Shown: positions 26,348-35,522, counted from the first letter of the stretch. The stretch: DNA of 64,000 nt from Halothiobacillus neapolitanus c2 (GCF_000024765.1 NC_013422.1:2189501-2253500), one strand, 5' to 3'. Translations and numbers: made by a program. The notes: generated by a model not told the origin, from the letters alone.

Positions 26348-27727
26348 ATGACAAAATTACCGCTGATTGCCTTTATTGACGACGACCCTCGCGCCAGCGA
26401 ACTGTTCAGCCGCTACGCCCAAACCGAAGGCCTGCAGGTGCAGGGTTTCCAATCGGTTGATGCGGCCCAGTCCTGGCTGGAAAACAACACGGCCGATCTG
26501 ATCATTTCGGACCTCAAGATGCCGGGCATGAGCGGCCTGGAATTCCTTGCCTGGCTGCGGCAACGCGATTCCGAAGTGCCGTTCGTTCTGATCACGGGAT
26601 ACTCGACGCTCGACAATGCCATTGACGCACTCCGACTAGGCGCGAATGACTTCATCAAAAAACCCTACGATCCAGAAGAATTGGTCCAGCTCACCCATCG
26701 ACTGCTGCGACGGGACCCGGACCCGCATGCGCACAACTTCTCCGAAGCCGAACGCTCCATGCTCGGCAACTCACCCGCCATTGCTGGCGTCTATCGCGTT
26801 ATCGACAAAATCCACGACGTGCGCATCAATGTGATGATCGAGGGAGAATCCGGCAGCGGCAAAGAACTCGCGGCGCGTGCCATCCACGATCGCTCCGATT
26901 TTTCCGACAAACCCTATATCGTCATCGACTGCGGCGCTCTGACCGACACCCTGCTCGAAAACGAACTGTTCGGCCATGAAAAAGGCGCCTATACGGGCGC
27001 TTCCAGCACCAAACCGGGCCTGCTTGAAGTTGCCAGCGGCGGAACGGTTTTCCTCGACGAGATCGGCAATATCTCAGATGCCATGCAGGTCAAACTGCTA
27101 CGCGTGATTCAGGAACAGCAAATCACGCGCGTCGGCGGAGTCACACCCATCAAGATCGACGTCCGTTTCATCGTCGCCAGCAACCGCGACCTCGCACAAA
27201 TGGTTACCGAGGGCAGTTTCCGGCATGATTTGTATCACCGCCTGCACGTCGTGCGCCTGCGCATCCCGCCACTGCGCGAACGCAAGGAAGATATCCCAAT
27301 CCTCGTCAATCACTTTATCCGCCACTTCGCGGCCCGCTATAACCGTCCTGCCGAACGCTTCAATGCCGACTGCATGGCGCGTATTCTCGAGTACACATGG
27401 CCGGGCAACATCCGTGAGCTGAAAAACATGATCAAGCGCGCCGTCGCGCTATCGAGCGAGGCCGAAATCCGGTTGGATCAGGAAGCGGAGGCAACGCCGC
27501 CTTGGGCATCAGGCCTGATTCGCCCCCAATCATCCGGCGGTGCGGAGGCCATCGATGCCGATCATCCGACACTGGATGTACTTGAGCGGCGTTATATCGA
27601 AAAACTGCTCAAGGAATACGATGGCAATCGTGAGAAAACCGCGCAGACGCTGGGTATCAACAAATCCACCCTTTGGCGAAAAATGCAGAGTTACGAGCAG
27701 TCGGCCTCAGAAGATTTTCCTGCGTGA
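26348..27727 (+). CDS. Sigma54-dependent response regulator (NtrC type)
   Basis: 459 aa. Receiver (about 5-120, FIDDD, phosphoacceptor in [12 protein letters not shown] near 54, KKPYDPEE), AAA+ domain (about 138-375) with Walker A GESGSGKE near 165, the sigma54-contact loop GAYTGA near 213, Walker [12 protein letters not shown], arginine-finger region [10 protein letters not shown], and a C-terminal Fis-type HTH (about 410-455, [16 protein letters not shown]). All activator motifs are intact, so it should drive RNA polymerase-sigma54. It is the partner of the preceding kinase. A sigma54-type promoter lies ahead of nearby soxY. Confidence 0.93.
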   Translation: MTKLPLIAFIDDDPRASELFSRYAQTEGLQVQGFQSVDAAQSWLENNTADLIISDLKMPGMSGLEFLAWLRQRDSEVPFVLITGYSTLDNAIDALRLGANDFIKKPYDPEELVQLTHRLLRRDPDPHAHNFSEAERSMLGNSPAIAGVYRVIDKIHDVRINVMIEGESGSGKELAARAIHDRSDFSDKPYIVIDCGALTDTLLENELFGHEKGAYTGASSTKPGLLEVASGGTVFLDEIGNISDAMQVKLLRVIQEQQITRVGGVTPIKIDVRFIVASNRDLAQMVTEGSFRHDLYHRLHVVRLRIPPLRERKEDIPILVNHFIRHFAARYNRPAERFNADCMARILEYTWPGNIRELKNMIKRAVALSSEAEIRLDQEAEATPPWASGLIRPQSSGGAEAIDADHPTLDVLERRYIEKLLKEYDGNREKTAQTLGINKSTLWRKMQSYEQSASEDFPA

Positions 27728-27742
27728 GACGGAACAGGATCG

Positions 27743-28822
27743 TCAATACCCGCGGGCGTCTGGCGATGCTCCACGGGCAGCCAGAACGACTTCGTGGATA
27801 AAACAGAGCTTGCGGATCACGGCGTCAGGAATCACGAAAGGGTAACTATCCTTCTGGCCGAGGCTGCGGTTCATGCTATTGAGAAACAAGGCTAACGGCA
27901 GCCAATCTTGCGTCAATGCGGCTTTAAACGCCTCGATGGTCAACGGCGCTGATGCCTCGGGAAACGGTGAACTTGGCTGAGCACGGTTAGTCCGCGCGTG
28001 CCAGTTGGCTGCGGTATCAAGCGCATCGACGATATGCAGATAATGCGCCCAAGTTTCGGCCCAATCCTCCCAGGGGTGCGCGCTGGCATACTCGCTGATG
28101 AATTCAGCTGTCCAGTCAGAAGATGACTGAGTAGCGTAGTACTGATCCAACGATTGCTTATAATCCTGTCGCTCGTCACCGAACAATGCCCTGAACCCTT
28201 CAAGCCAAGGGCTTTCAGCGATCAGGTGCAACCAGTAAAAATGGCCGACTTCATGGCGCAGATGCCCCAGTAACGTGCGGTACGACTCATGCATGCGGGT
28301 ACGCTTGAGCTCACGTGTAGCGTCATCCGCCTCATCGATATTCAATGTGATTACCCCGTCCAGATGCCCAGTCAGCACCCGCTCCTGAGGGGTGTCCGCC
28401 AGAAACTTGAAACGCAGCCCGTGTGCGGGGTCCCTATCTCGATCGGGTATCGGCAATCCGATCTGCACTAATGAATAAATCAATCGCCGCTTGGCCGCCT
28501 CCAGCAAAAACCAGCGCTGCAAATGCTCAGGCACGGATAGCGCAGGAATCATCTCGGTGAAACGACAACTCCGGCACCAGACACTTTGATCCGATTCGGC
28601 CACCATCCAGTTGCATATATGCAGGGAGACATAGTTCCGGCAAGGGCGATAAGCTTCGGCCAGAGCGCTATTCACAGGTGACCAGAACAAATCGGAATCG
28701 GGCTGGAATGCGACCATGGCCCGTATCTCTGGGATATAACCGAGCGGCATGCCGCAGTGTTCACAAACCACATTTTCAAAAAAAGTGATCTGACCGCAGT
28801 TGCTGCATTTAAATGTCTTCAT
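27743..28822 (-). CDS. Putative zinc-binding metallopeptidase (PF10005 type)
   Basis: 359 aa. An N-terminal zinc ribbon (CSNCG near residue 5, CEHCG near 20) is followed by a second Cys cluster (VWCRSC near 82). The HExxH metallopeptidase motif is in RHEVGHFYW near 190, with a downstream Glu-rich segment GDERQDY. This ribbon-plus-HEXXH layout matches the family of putative zinc-binding metallopeptidases of unknown substrate. No signal peptide, so probably cytoplasmic. It converges on the sigma54 regulator (15 bp between stops) and is divergent from soxY. Confidence 0.82.
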   Translation of the reverse strand: MKTFKCSNCGQITFFENVVCEHCGMPLGYIPEIRAMVAFQPDSDLFWSPVNSALAEAYRPCRNYVSLHICNWMVAESDQSVWCRSCRFTEMIPALSVPEHLQRWFLLEAAKRRLIYSLVQIGLPIPDRDRDPAHGLRFKFLADTPQERVLTGHLDGVITLNIDEADDATRELKRTRMHESYRTLLGHLRHEVGHFYWLHLIAESPWLEGFRALFGDERQDYKQSLDQYYATQSSSDWTAEFISEYASAHPWEDWAETWAHYLHIVDALDTAANWHARTNRAQPSSPFPEASAPLTIEAFKAALTQDWLPLALFLNSMNRSLGQKDSYPFVIPDAVIRKLCFIHEVVLAARGASPDARGY

Positions 28823-28989
28823 GTTCCATCTCCTTGATTGATGCCCTTTGCTGCCACCATCCGCCGTTCTCGTGTTGAGTCAGCATGACGCATCTTTCGC
28901 GGCGTGACCAATGAGTCATCGTCCTCACCGGATTGGGCATCTCGCCCAGCCAAATCGAACGCCTTTCAACGCAAAATGGCAACATCACA

Positions 28990-29012
28990 TTGCACTTTGC
29001 AATTTGCAATTC
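28990..29012. promoter_or_regulatory. Dyad cluster upstream of soxY, possible activator site
   Basis: TTGCACTTTGCAATTTGCAA contains overlapping dyads: TGCA-CTT-TGCA and GCAA-T-TTGC. It is centred about 80 bp upstream of the predicted soxY transcription start, a usual distance for an NtrC-type enhancer. Assignment as an activator site is inference. Confidence 0.35.
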
Positions 29013-29056
29013 AGAAAAAAATCAGTCAAATGATATAAATATCAATTAGTTAAAAA

Positions 29057-29073
29057 TTGGCATGGCACGTGCA
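29057..29073 (+). promoter_or_regulatory. Sigma54-type (-24/-12) promoter of soxYZ
   Basis: TTGGCATGGCACGTGCA: GG and GC are exactly 10 bp apart, and the site matches the consensus TGGCACG-N4-TTGCA except for T at the sixth position and G for the first T of TTGC. It lies 47 bp upstream of the soxY ATG. A start point near 29084 would leave a leader of about 35 bases. Confidence 0.6.
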
Positions 29074-29119
29074 TTACTGTTACCGTGGTATTCCACACAA
29101 CAATGAGGAGTTCAGATCC

Positions 29120-29590
29120 ATGCAATCTAATCGTCGTGTATTTTTGAAAGGCAGCATGGCTGCCAGTGCAGTTGGCTTGGCTGTTGGCGCCGGCCTGTTG
29201 ACCCCCCGCGCTGTTTTGGCCGCTACCTGGCCAGAAAAAGCATACAGCACCAAAGGCTTTGACGAGTCTCTGAACGATCTGTTCGGCGTTTCTGGCGCGG
29301 CAGAATCCAAAGATGTCACCGTGAAGGCGCCTGATATCGCTGAAAACGGTGCGGTTGTTCCTGTCACCATCGAATCTGCTGTTGCCGGTACCGACAACAT
29401 CGCGATTCTGGTTAAAGGCAACCCGACCCCTCTGGTCGCCAACTTCAAGTTTGACGGTGCCCAGCCATTCGCTTCTACCCGTATCCGTATGGGCAAAACC
29501 GATAACGTTATCGGCGTAGCACATGCCGGTGGCAAGCTGTACATGGCTGAGAAGCAAGTTAAAGTAACCATCGGCGGTTGCGGCGGCTAA
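29120..29590 (+). CDS. soxY: SoxY, sulfur-carrier subunit
   Basis: Periplasmic carrier subunit of the Sox thiosulfate-oxidation cycle; intermediates stay bound to its terminal Cys. 156 aa from ATG 29120, which follows TGAGGAG; an open frame upstream is not coding. A Tat signal (SNRRVFLKGS, then a hydrophobic stretch to PRAVLAA near residue 35) gives export as a folded complex with SoxZ. The C-terminus is VTIGGCGG, the diagnostic swinging arm with the reactive Cys two residues from the end. soxZ follows 57 bp later; no soxXAB or soxCD is in the window. Confidence 0.97.
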   Translation: MQSNRRVFLKGSMAASAVGLAVGAGLLTPRAVLAATWPEKAYSTKGFDESLNDLFGVSGAAESKDVTVKAPDIAENGAVVPVTIESAVAGTDNIAILVKGNPTPLVANFKFDGAQPFASTRIRMGKTDNVIGVAHAGGKLYMAEKQVKVTIGGCGG

Positions 29591-29647
29591 TTCGCCCAAA
29601 CACTGAATTTACTTTACTTAATTGACGAATTTACGAGGTTACAAACC

Positions 29648-29953
29648 ATGTCAACAATCAAAATGCGTATTAGCGCCGCCGGTGACGTTCTGGATATCAA
29701 AAGCCTGATCGAACAGGTCATGGAATCCGGTCGGATGAAAGATAAGGCGACAGGCAAACTGATTCCTGCCAACTACATCCAAACCCTGACTGTTTCTGTG
29801 AATGACAAGCCAGCTGTTGAAGGCAACTTGTCTGTAGCGGTTTCCAAAAACCCCTACATCAACTTCAAAGTTCCAGGCAAGAAAGGCGATAAAGTAACAA
29901 TCGCTTACACCACCAACCTGGGCAAAAGCGACACAGCAACACAAACTGCTTAA
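29648..29953 (+). CDS. soxZ: SoxZ, sulfur-carrier partner subunit
   Basis: 101 aa, immunoglobulin-like partner of SoxY, with no signal peptide of its own because it is co-exported with SoxY. Family stretches: IKMRISAAGDVLDIKSLIEQ, SGRMKDKATGKLIPANYI and the C-terminal IAYTTNLGKSDTA. AAACC and a GAGG box precede ATG 29648. Transcription should end at the terminator about 55 bp downstream. Confidence 0.96.
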   Translation: MSTIKMRISAAGDVLDIKSLIEQVMESGRMKDKATGKLIPANYIQTLTVSVNDKPAVEGNLSVAVSKNPYINFKVPGKKGDKVTIAYTTNLGKSDTATQTA

Positions 29954-30005
29954 TTAGTAGTTCTTGTGGCGGTTGACGGTCACGTGCCGTCTCCGCAAGC
30001 CTGCA

Positions 30006-30030
30006 AACCCGCCGAACGGCGGGTTTTTTT
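30006..30030 (+). terminator. Intrinsic terminator of soxYZ
   Basis: Stem CCCGCCG-AA-CGGCGGG followed by seven T. It lies 53 bp after the soxZ stop. Confidence 0.9.
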
Positions 30031-30042
30031 ATTGTCCGGCCA

Positions 30043-30076
30043 CCTCGAAAAACCCTATTCTTGGGGTTTTTCGAGG
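30043..30076. repeat. Palindrome related to the interspersed repeats
   Basis: CCTCGAAAAACCC and GGGTTTTTCGAGG form a perfect 13-bp stem with an 8-base loop. The arms match the ends of the interspersed repeats at 16458 and 22184 (CTCGAAA-ACCCG). It may be a third, minimal copy lacking the inner hairpins, or a second terminator between soxZ and the convergent peptidase gene. Confidence 0.55.
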
Positions 30077-30137
30077 ACGTTATTCGCGGGAAACCCGAAG
30101 CGAACTCGGGCTATTTCAATCGCTTACGCGATTTCGT

Positions 30138-30190
30138 GGCACCACATCCCTATGGTGCATGGGCACCGGGAAAGGTTTTTAGTGGTGCCC
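30138..30190. repeat. Cluster of mutually exclusive inverted repeats
   Basis: Alternating GCACC and GGTGC units: GCACCA (30139) pairs with TGGTGC (30153); GGTGC (30154) pairs with GCACC (30163); GGGCACC (30161) pairs with GGTGCCC (30184). A separate hairpin AATCGC-TTAC-GCGATT precedes it at 30117-30132. The units lie in the convergent gap after soxZ and beside the end of the peptidase gene. Function unknown; probably decayed repetitive DNA. Confidence 0.4.
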
Positions 30191-30228
30191 GTCGAAAATC
30201 AGACGATAGCAATCTACAAGACTATCAC

Positions 30229-31200
30229 CTATCCCCGACCATTCTGGTGCCCGGTCAAGCGCTCCGCAAACCGATCCGTTGCCCGAATCAGAGCATCGGT
30301 GATGCCCAGTTCACTAGCGGCATGGCCCGCATCCTCCACAACCGTCAACTTGGCATTCGGCCAAGCCGCAGCCAAGGAAAACGCCTGATCCACCGGACAC
30401 ACCACATCGTACCGTCCATGAATGATTTCCCCTTCGATACCCGCCAGTCGATCAACCTGTTCCAGCAAGGGTTGCTCGCGCAAGAACGCGCCGTGCATAA
30501 AGTAATGATTTTCGATCCGAGCGATCGAGAGCGCATGATGCGGATCGGCAAAGAAATCGACCGTTGCCGGATCAGTCAGGAGCGTTGCGGTTCGCCCCTC
30601 CCAGGTCGACCAGGCCTTGGCTGCCTGCATCCGCGCCAACTCGTCGCTCCCCGTCAGGCGACGGTGATACGCTGCCACCAGATCGTCTCGCTCGTCTTCG
30701 GGAATGGGAGCAAGATAGTCGGCCCAATAATCGGGAAACAGGCGATCCGCTCCGCGCTGATAGAACCAGGAAACATCCTCATCGCGGCAAAGAAATATCC
30801 CGCGCAAGATCAGTCCCAGTACCCGCTCTGGATGAGTGGCCGCATAGGCCAACGCCAGCGTCGAGCCCCAGGAACCGCCAAACACAAGCCATCGCTCGAT
30901 ATTCAGATGAACGCGCACCCGCTCAAGATCAGCAATCAGATGTTGTGTTGTATTGCCTTCCAAATGGGCGTGGGGCGTGGATCGACCGGCACCGCGCTGG
31001 TCGATCAGGATAATGCGATACCGGTCAGGATCGAAAAAACGGCGATGGGCAGGCGTGCACCCGGCGCCGGGGCCACCATGCAAGAACACCACGGGAATAC
31101 CCTTGAGCCGTCCACATTCCTCGGCATGAAGTATATGTGGGGCCTCCACGGGAATACTGTGCGTCACCAAGGGTTCAATCGCGGGATACAGTTCGCGCAT
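30229..31200 (-). CDS. pip: Proline iminopeptidase
   Basis: Alpha/beta-hydrolase that removes N-terminal proline from peptides, cytoplasmic. 323 aa from ATG 31200 (MRELYPAIEP), preferred over GTG/ATG starts seven codons upstream because the family begins there. Oxyanion motif FLHGGPGAGC near residue 39, DQRGAGRS near 68, nucleophile elbow GGSWGSTLALAY near 107, then GRYDVVCP and a C-terminal His in VVEDAGHAASE near 300. It is divergent from ttcA. Confidence 0.94.
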   Translation of the reverse strand: MRELYPAIEPLVTHSIPVEAPHILHAEECGRLKGIPVVFLHGGPGAGCTPAHRRFFDPDRYRIILIDQRGAGRSTPHAHLEGNTTQHLIADLERVRVHLNIERWLVFGGSWGSTLALAYAATHPERVLGLILRGIFLCRDEDVSWFYQRGADRLFPDYWADYLAPIPEDERDDLVAAYHRRLTGSDELARMQAAKAWSTWEGRTATLLTDPATVDFFADPHHALSIARIENHYFMHGAFLREQPLLEQVDRLAGIEGEIIHGRYDVVCPVDQAFSLAAAWPNAKLTVVEDAGHAASELGITDALIRATDRFAERLTGHQNGRG

Positions 31201-31313
31201 CGGTTTACTCCTGCGTTTCAAGATTCAGCGTTTTTCAGCGTCCAATTTTCGACCATCTTAGCCCTGATCACCGGCTGTCGTACAATGCAGAAGTTTTCAC
31301 GTCACGGTTACTC

Positions 31314-32156
31314 ATGAACACGTCCTCCTTTAACGAATCCGATCGGATACCGCCCCCCGAACCCATCTGGTCTTGGATTGCCCCAGGCAAGAAACTTCAG
31401 CGCATCGTCGCGCGAACCCTGATCGAGTTCTCGATGATCCGACCAGGCGACCGGATTCTCATCGGCCTTTCGGGCGGCAAGGACTCGCTCTCGCTGCTCC
31501 ATTGTCTGCGTCATGTGCAACGCCGGGCGCCGATTTCCTTTGAATTGGCCGCCATCACGGTTGACCCGCTGGTTGGCGGATTCGATCCCGCGCCGCTGGT
31601 GCCCTACCTCGAAAAACTCGGCATCCCCTATTTCGTGGAACGTGAAGATATTGTCGGTCTGGCCAATACGCACATGCGTGGCGATTCGTATTGCGCGTTT
31701 TGTGCCCGCATGAAACGCGGCCTGCTGTACAAAGCGGCACGACGGGAGGGCTATAATGTGCTCGCATTGGGGCAGCATCTGGATGATCTGGCTGAAAGCT
31801 TCCTGATGAGCGCGTTTCACGGCGGCAAACTCAACACGATGAAAGCCCACTACCTCAACGATGCGGGCGATGTCCGCATCATCCGGCCTTTCGTTCGGGT
31901 GCGAGAACGAATGCTGGCGGATTTCGCCACCCAAAACCAACTACCGGTGATCCGGGACAACTGCCCCGCCTGTTTTGCCAAACCCACGCAGCGCGAACAT
32001 TTCAAGCAACTGCTGGCCGATGAAGAACGACTCAATCCACAGTTGTTCCGCTCACTGGCGTCCACACTTACCCCGCTGATGCGCGATGGCCTGAAGGGGG
32101 CGCGACCGGACGAAGCCATCGGGGACGACACACTGTCCGCAGGCCCAACACCATGA
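31314..32156 (+). CDS. ttcA: tRNA 2-thiocytidine biosynthesis protein TtcA
   Basis: Thiolates C32 of tRNA; ATP- and Fe-S-dependent. 280 aa from ATG 31314; the longer open frame upstream runs antisense into the peptidase gene. The PP-loop SGGKDSLSLLH is near residue 46, and the two cluster-binding CXXC motifs are CAFC near 126 and CPAC near 218. GQHLDDLAESFLM is typical. Its last bases overlap the following acyltransferase start (ATGA), so the pair is coupled. Confidence 0.95.
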   Translation: MNTSSFNESDRIPPPEPIWSWIAPGKKLQRIVARTLIEFSMIRPGDRILIGLSGGKDSLSLLHCLRHVQRRAPISFELAAITVDPLVGGFDPAPLVPYLEKLGIPYFVEREDIVGLANTHMRGDSYCAFCARMKRGLLYKAARREGYNVLALGQHLDDLAESFLMSAFHGGKLNTMKAHYLNDAGDVRIIRPFVRVRERMLADFATQNQLPVIRDNCPACFAKPTQREHFKQLLADEERLNPQLFRSLASTLTPLMRDGLKGARPDEAIGDDTLSAGPTP

Positions 32157-33094
32157 ACAAGCGCACCGCACAAAGCCACGGGCGCCCGTGGCGAAGCGCG
32201 CTGAGATTAGCTTTTCTCAGAAGTTTATTGAAGCTGTTCGCTCGGTTGCCGCTGCGTTTGAGCCACGCCATCGGCGCGGGCATCGGCTGGCTCGCCTGGA
32301 TAACCCACAGCTCAATGCGCAAAACCGCGGCAGAAAACATTCGCCGCTGCCTGCCGGAGTTATCATCCCCACAACAAGCGCAACTGCTTCGGGAAACCTT
32401 GCTCGAAACGGGCAAGACGCTGACCGAGCTGGGCGTTATCTGGCAAGGTTCAAGGCAACAAATCGAAACGCTGGCCCGCGAAGTGCGGAACGAAGAGATT
32501 CTGACTCAAGCGATGACTGTGGGCAGGGGCGTCATTCTGCTCGCACCGCACAGCGGGGCATGGGAACTGGGTGGCTTGTTCACTGCCACACGCACGCCCA
32601 TGACCACGCTCTATCGCCCCCCGAGGGAACCGGCCTTCGAAGCCTTGATGAACCGCTCGCGCGAGCGGTTTGGCGGCAGACTCGTCCCCGCCAATCGCCA
32701 CGGCGTGAAGGCATTGCTGATGGCTTTGCGGCGGGGTGAACTGGTGGCGATCCTGCCTGATCAGGAGCCGAATGTCGGCGAAGGTGCGTTTGCGCCGTTT
32801 TTCGGCCATCCAGCCTACACCCTGACGCTCGTGCATAACCTGATGCAAAAAACCGGCGCGATTGCCATTCTGGGACGCACCGAACGCCTACCTCGAGGGC
32901 AGGGCTATCGCCTGGGTTATTTTGAAGCACCGATCGGCATGTATGACCCCGATCCGGCCACCGCGTTAGCGGCACTGAATCAAGGCATCGAACAGATGGT
33001 CAGAGAAAATCCGGCCCAGTATCAATGGGTTTATCGCCGGTTCCGGCGCCAACCCACCTCATCTGGGAATGCCAGCTCGGGAACGGTCGATTAA
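32153..33094 (+). CDS. LpxL/HtrB-family lipid A acyltransferase
   Basis: 313 aa. Inner-membrane lysophospholipid acyltransferase fold: hydrophobic N-terminal helix (about 18-45), catalytic HX4E in LAPHSGAWELGG near residue 128, then TLYRPPREPAFEAL, ANRHGVKALLMALRRGE and ILPDQEPN near 199. Expected to add a secondary lauroyl- or myristoyl-type chain to lipid A. It starts inside ttcA (ATGA). Its 3' end overlaps by 4 bp a second, opposing member of the same family, which is not a close duplicate by eye. Confidence 0.9.
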   Translation: MNKRTAQSHGRPWRSALRLAFLRSLLKLFARLPLRLSHAIGAGIGWLAWITHSSMRKTAAENIRRCLPELSSPQQAQLLRETLLETGKTLTELGVIWQGSRQQIETLAREVRNEEILTQAMTVGRGVILLAPHSGAWELGGLFTATRTPMTTLYRPPREPAFEALMNRSRERFGGRLVPANRHGVKALLMALRRGELVAILPDQEPNVGEGAFAPFFGHPAYTLTLVHNLMQKTGAIAILGRTERLPRGQGYRLGYFEAPIGMYDPDPATALAALNQGIEQMVRENPAQYQWVYRRFRRQPTSSGNASSGTVD

Positions 33095-34074
33095 GACACG
33101 TACAGATCGGCTCGATCGCTCGTCGCCGTCTTGAAGAGCTTCAGCGACCACATGTACTGCGGCGGATCATCCCGAATCAGCCGTTCCAGTGCCTGATTGA
33201 TCGCCTCTGCCGCATCCGTGCTGCCTTCAGTTGGAATTTTGACCGGCGGCAATAGCAGCAACCGATACCGTCCACTGGCCATATCCAATTGCCCCAGTGC
33301 AGGATAAATCTCTGCCTTGCCCAATGCGGCGATCTTGCCTGCCAGTGGGATAGTGGCTTTTTCGATACCGAACAGCGGCGCGAATACCGAATCCCCCAGG
33401 CCCAGATCCTCATCGGCAATGTAGAAAAATCCCTGCCCTGCTCTAAGATGGCGCAGATGAGGCTTCAAGCCTTGTTCACGCGGATAAACGCGGGCACCGT
33501 GGCGCACCCGCCCCCGCTCGAACAACCAGTTCAACAAGCGGTTCTTGCCGAAGGGTTTGTACATGGCCGAACCGGTCATGTTCATGGTGAAAAAATGGCC
33601 GATCCACTCCAATCCGGCGCCATGCCCTGTCAGCACCACGCCACCGGCGTGAATCAGGCGCTCGAACAAGTCAGGATCGCTCACACGTGTCTGACGTTTG
33701 AGGTACGCCACAGAGCGAAACCATAGCCTGCCCAAATCCAGCACGGCATAAGCCTGCAACTGAAAGTGCGCATCTCGCCAAGCGCGCCGCTGTGCTGCAG
33801 ATTGATCGGGGAAACAGACCTCCAGATTACGCTCAACAATCCGCCGGCGTTTGGGATAGACCCGCTGATACAGGCGGGCGAGCGCGAACGCAGTCGCCCG
33901 CCGAACGCCGTGCGGCAGATAAGCCAGCAACCACAGGATGCCGACAAAAAACCAGACGAGCCAATAACGCGGGCAGAGAAACGACCAGCAAAAAGGTTGC
34001 TCCCAGACAATCGCGTCCTGACGCGGTAAAGCTGTTGGATCGGGCGATGGAGCCCGCGTTCGTCGTTTTGTCAT
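33091..34074 (-). CDS. Second LpxL-family acyltransferase
   Basis: 327 aa. N-terminal membrane segment (about 38-58, YWLVWFFVGILWLLAYLP), catalytic HX4E in TGHGAGLEWIGHF near residue 149, MYKPFGKNRLLNWLFERGR, and FYIADEDLGLGDSVF near 220 in place of the DQ motif of the neighbour. The start overlaps the trkH stop (ATGA), so it is the last gene of the minus-strand operon. Acyl specificity unknown; presence of DEDLG suggests a LpxM- or LpxP-like branch, but this is tentative. Confidence 0.88.
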   Translation of the reverse strand: MTKRRTRAPSPDPTALPRQDAIVWEQPFCWSFLCPRYWLVWFFVGILWLLAYLPHGVRRATAFALARLYQRVYPKRRRIVERNLEVCFPDQSAAQRRAWRDAHFQLQAYAVLDLGRLWFRSVAYLKRQTRVSDPDLFERLIHAGGVVLTGHGAGLEWIGHFFTMNMTGSAMYKPFGKNRLLNWLFERGRVRHGARVYPREQGLKPHLRHLRAGQGFFYIADEDLGLGDSVFAPLFGIEKATIPLAGKIAALGKAEIYPALGQLDMASGRYRLLLLPPVKIPTEGSTDAAEAINQALERLIRDDPPQYMWSLKLFKTATSDRADLYVS

Positions 34075-35522
34075 CGCCGCCAGAACATGGGTAAAAACAA
34101 CACCAGAACGGTGAATATTTCGAGGCGACCCAGTATCATCGCCACAATGCTGACGATCAGGGTGCCATTGCCGACGCTGGCAAAATTGGACGCCACCGTC
34201 CCCAAACCCGGCCCAAGGCTCGTCAGGGTGGCAATCGCGGCACCATAGGCTGAGACCATATCCAGCCCCGTCATCATCATGGCGAAGAATATCAACACAA
34301 ACACAAACACATAAGCGGAGAAAAAGGCCCAGACCGCGCTGATGACCGACGGTTCGATCGCACGTCCGCCCATCTTCACCACGAACTCGGCATGCGGGTG
34401 CACCAATCGTCGGATCTCGTTCAAACCCTGTCGGGTCAACAGTAATAGACGTACGTTTTTAAGACCACCCGATGTCGAACCCGCACAGCCACCGATCAGC
34501 GCCGTTGTAATCAGCAACACGGGCAAAAAATAAGGCCAGGTCGTATGGTCGGTAACCGAAAAACCGGTTGTCGTAATGAACGACACCAAGTTGAAGAGCG
34601 CCCAACGGAAATCATGCAACCAGCCAATTCTCGGCATATCGAACAGCATGGTCACCACCATGAGCACGTACAACACGATGACCAATAGCATGAAAAACTT
34701 GAACTCGGAACTCAGCAGATAGGCCCGCAAGGAAAACTCACGCAATGCCAGATAATGCAGCGCCATTGGCGTAGCACCGAGCAGCATGAACACGACGGCG
34801 GTCATCTCCATTGTCGGGCTGTTGAAATAGCCGAAACTCGCATCGTGCGTCGAGAAACCGCCCGTCGCCAATGTGGCGAACGCATGGCCGACGGCATCGA
34901 ACCAGCTCATGCCTTCCAGCTTGAACAAAAAGGCACACAGCAATGTAAGACCGGCATAGACCAGCCAAAGCAGTTTGGCCGTTTCAGAAATCCGGCCGGA
35001 CAGGCGGTTATCTTTCATCGGGCCGGAAATTTCAGCCTTGTATAACTGCATCCCGCCGACACCCAGCAGGGGCAGGAAGGCCACGACCAGCACGATGATC
35101 CCCAGACCGCCCAGCCATTGCAGTTGCTGGCGATAGAACAACAGCGAGCGCGGAAGCTGGTCCAGCCCGACCAGTACGGTCGCGCCCGTGGTGGTGATGC
35201 CGGAAACCGATTCAAACACGGCCTGAATGAAGTTGATGTGCAACATCGGCTGAAAATAAATCGGGAACGCGCCGATCACCCCCAACACGACCCAGAACAG
35301 CACGACGATCAGCAGACCATCCCGCAACTTGAGTTCACGGCGATGGTTGCGCAGCGGTATCCAAATCAGCAACCCGAGCACGAACGTAATGAGAAAACTG
35401 TACTCGAAGGGGCGCAGATCGGTATCGCCCATCATCGAGCCCACCAACCAGGGCGGGATGAACGTCAGCCCGAAGACCATCAGCAACAATCCGAGCACAC
35501 GGAGCACGACAATAAACTGCAT
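34071..35522 (-). CDS. trkH: Potassium uptake protein TrkH
   Basis: Ion-conducting membrane subunit of the Trk K+ system. 483 aa with about ten or more membrane segments. Selectivity-filter-like loops are visible: SGITTTGATV near residue 105, ATGGFSTHD near 220, ITTTGFS near 320 and TSLGPGLGTV near 440. LIGGCAGSTSGGLKNVR near 345 is a family signature. It follows trkA by 29 bp and overlaps the acyltransferase start. Having trkH and trkA together suggests one complete transporter here. Confidence 0.95.
   Translation of the reverse strand: MQFIVVLRVLGLLLMVFGLTFIPPWLVGSMMGDTDLRPFEYSFLITFVLGLLIWIPLRNHRRELKLRDGLLIVVLFWVVLGVIGAFPIYFQPMLHINFIQAVFESVSGITTTGATVLVGLDQLPRSLLFYRQQLQWLGGLGIIVLVVAFLPLLGVGGMQLYKAEISGPMKDNRLSGRISETAKLLWLVYAGLTLLCAFLFKLEGMSWFDAVGHAFATLATGGFSTHDASFGYFNSPTMEMTAVVFMLLGATPMALHYLALREFSLRAYLLSSEFKFFMLLVIVLYVLMVVTMLFDMPRIGWLHDFRWALFNLVSFITTTGFSVTDHTTWPYFLPVLLITTALIGGCAGSTSGGLKNVRLLLLTRQGLNEIRRLVHPHAEFVVKMGGRAIEPSVISAVWAFFSAYVFVFVLIFFAMMMTGLDMVSAYGAAIATLTSLGPGLGTVASNFASVGNGTLIVSIVAMILGRLEIFTVLVLFLPMFWRR

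Noticed and set aside
29061-29076. Alternative sigma54 register TGGCACGTGCATTAC upstream of soxY
   Set aside because: It has the better -24 half (TGGCACG) but TTAC in place of TTGC at -12; the register 4-5 bases upstream keeps both GG and GC.
30061-31317. A 418-codon open frame on the plus strand across the proline iminopeptidase gene
   Set aside because: It is antisense to a clear alpha/beta-hydrolase, has no family-like motif and runs into inverted-repeat DNA at its start.
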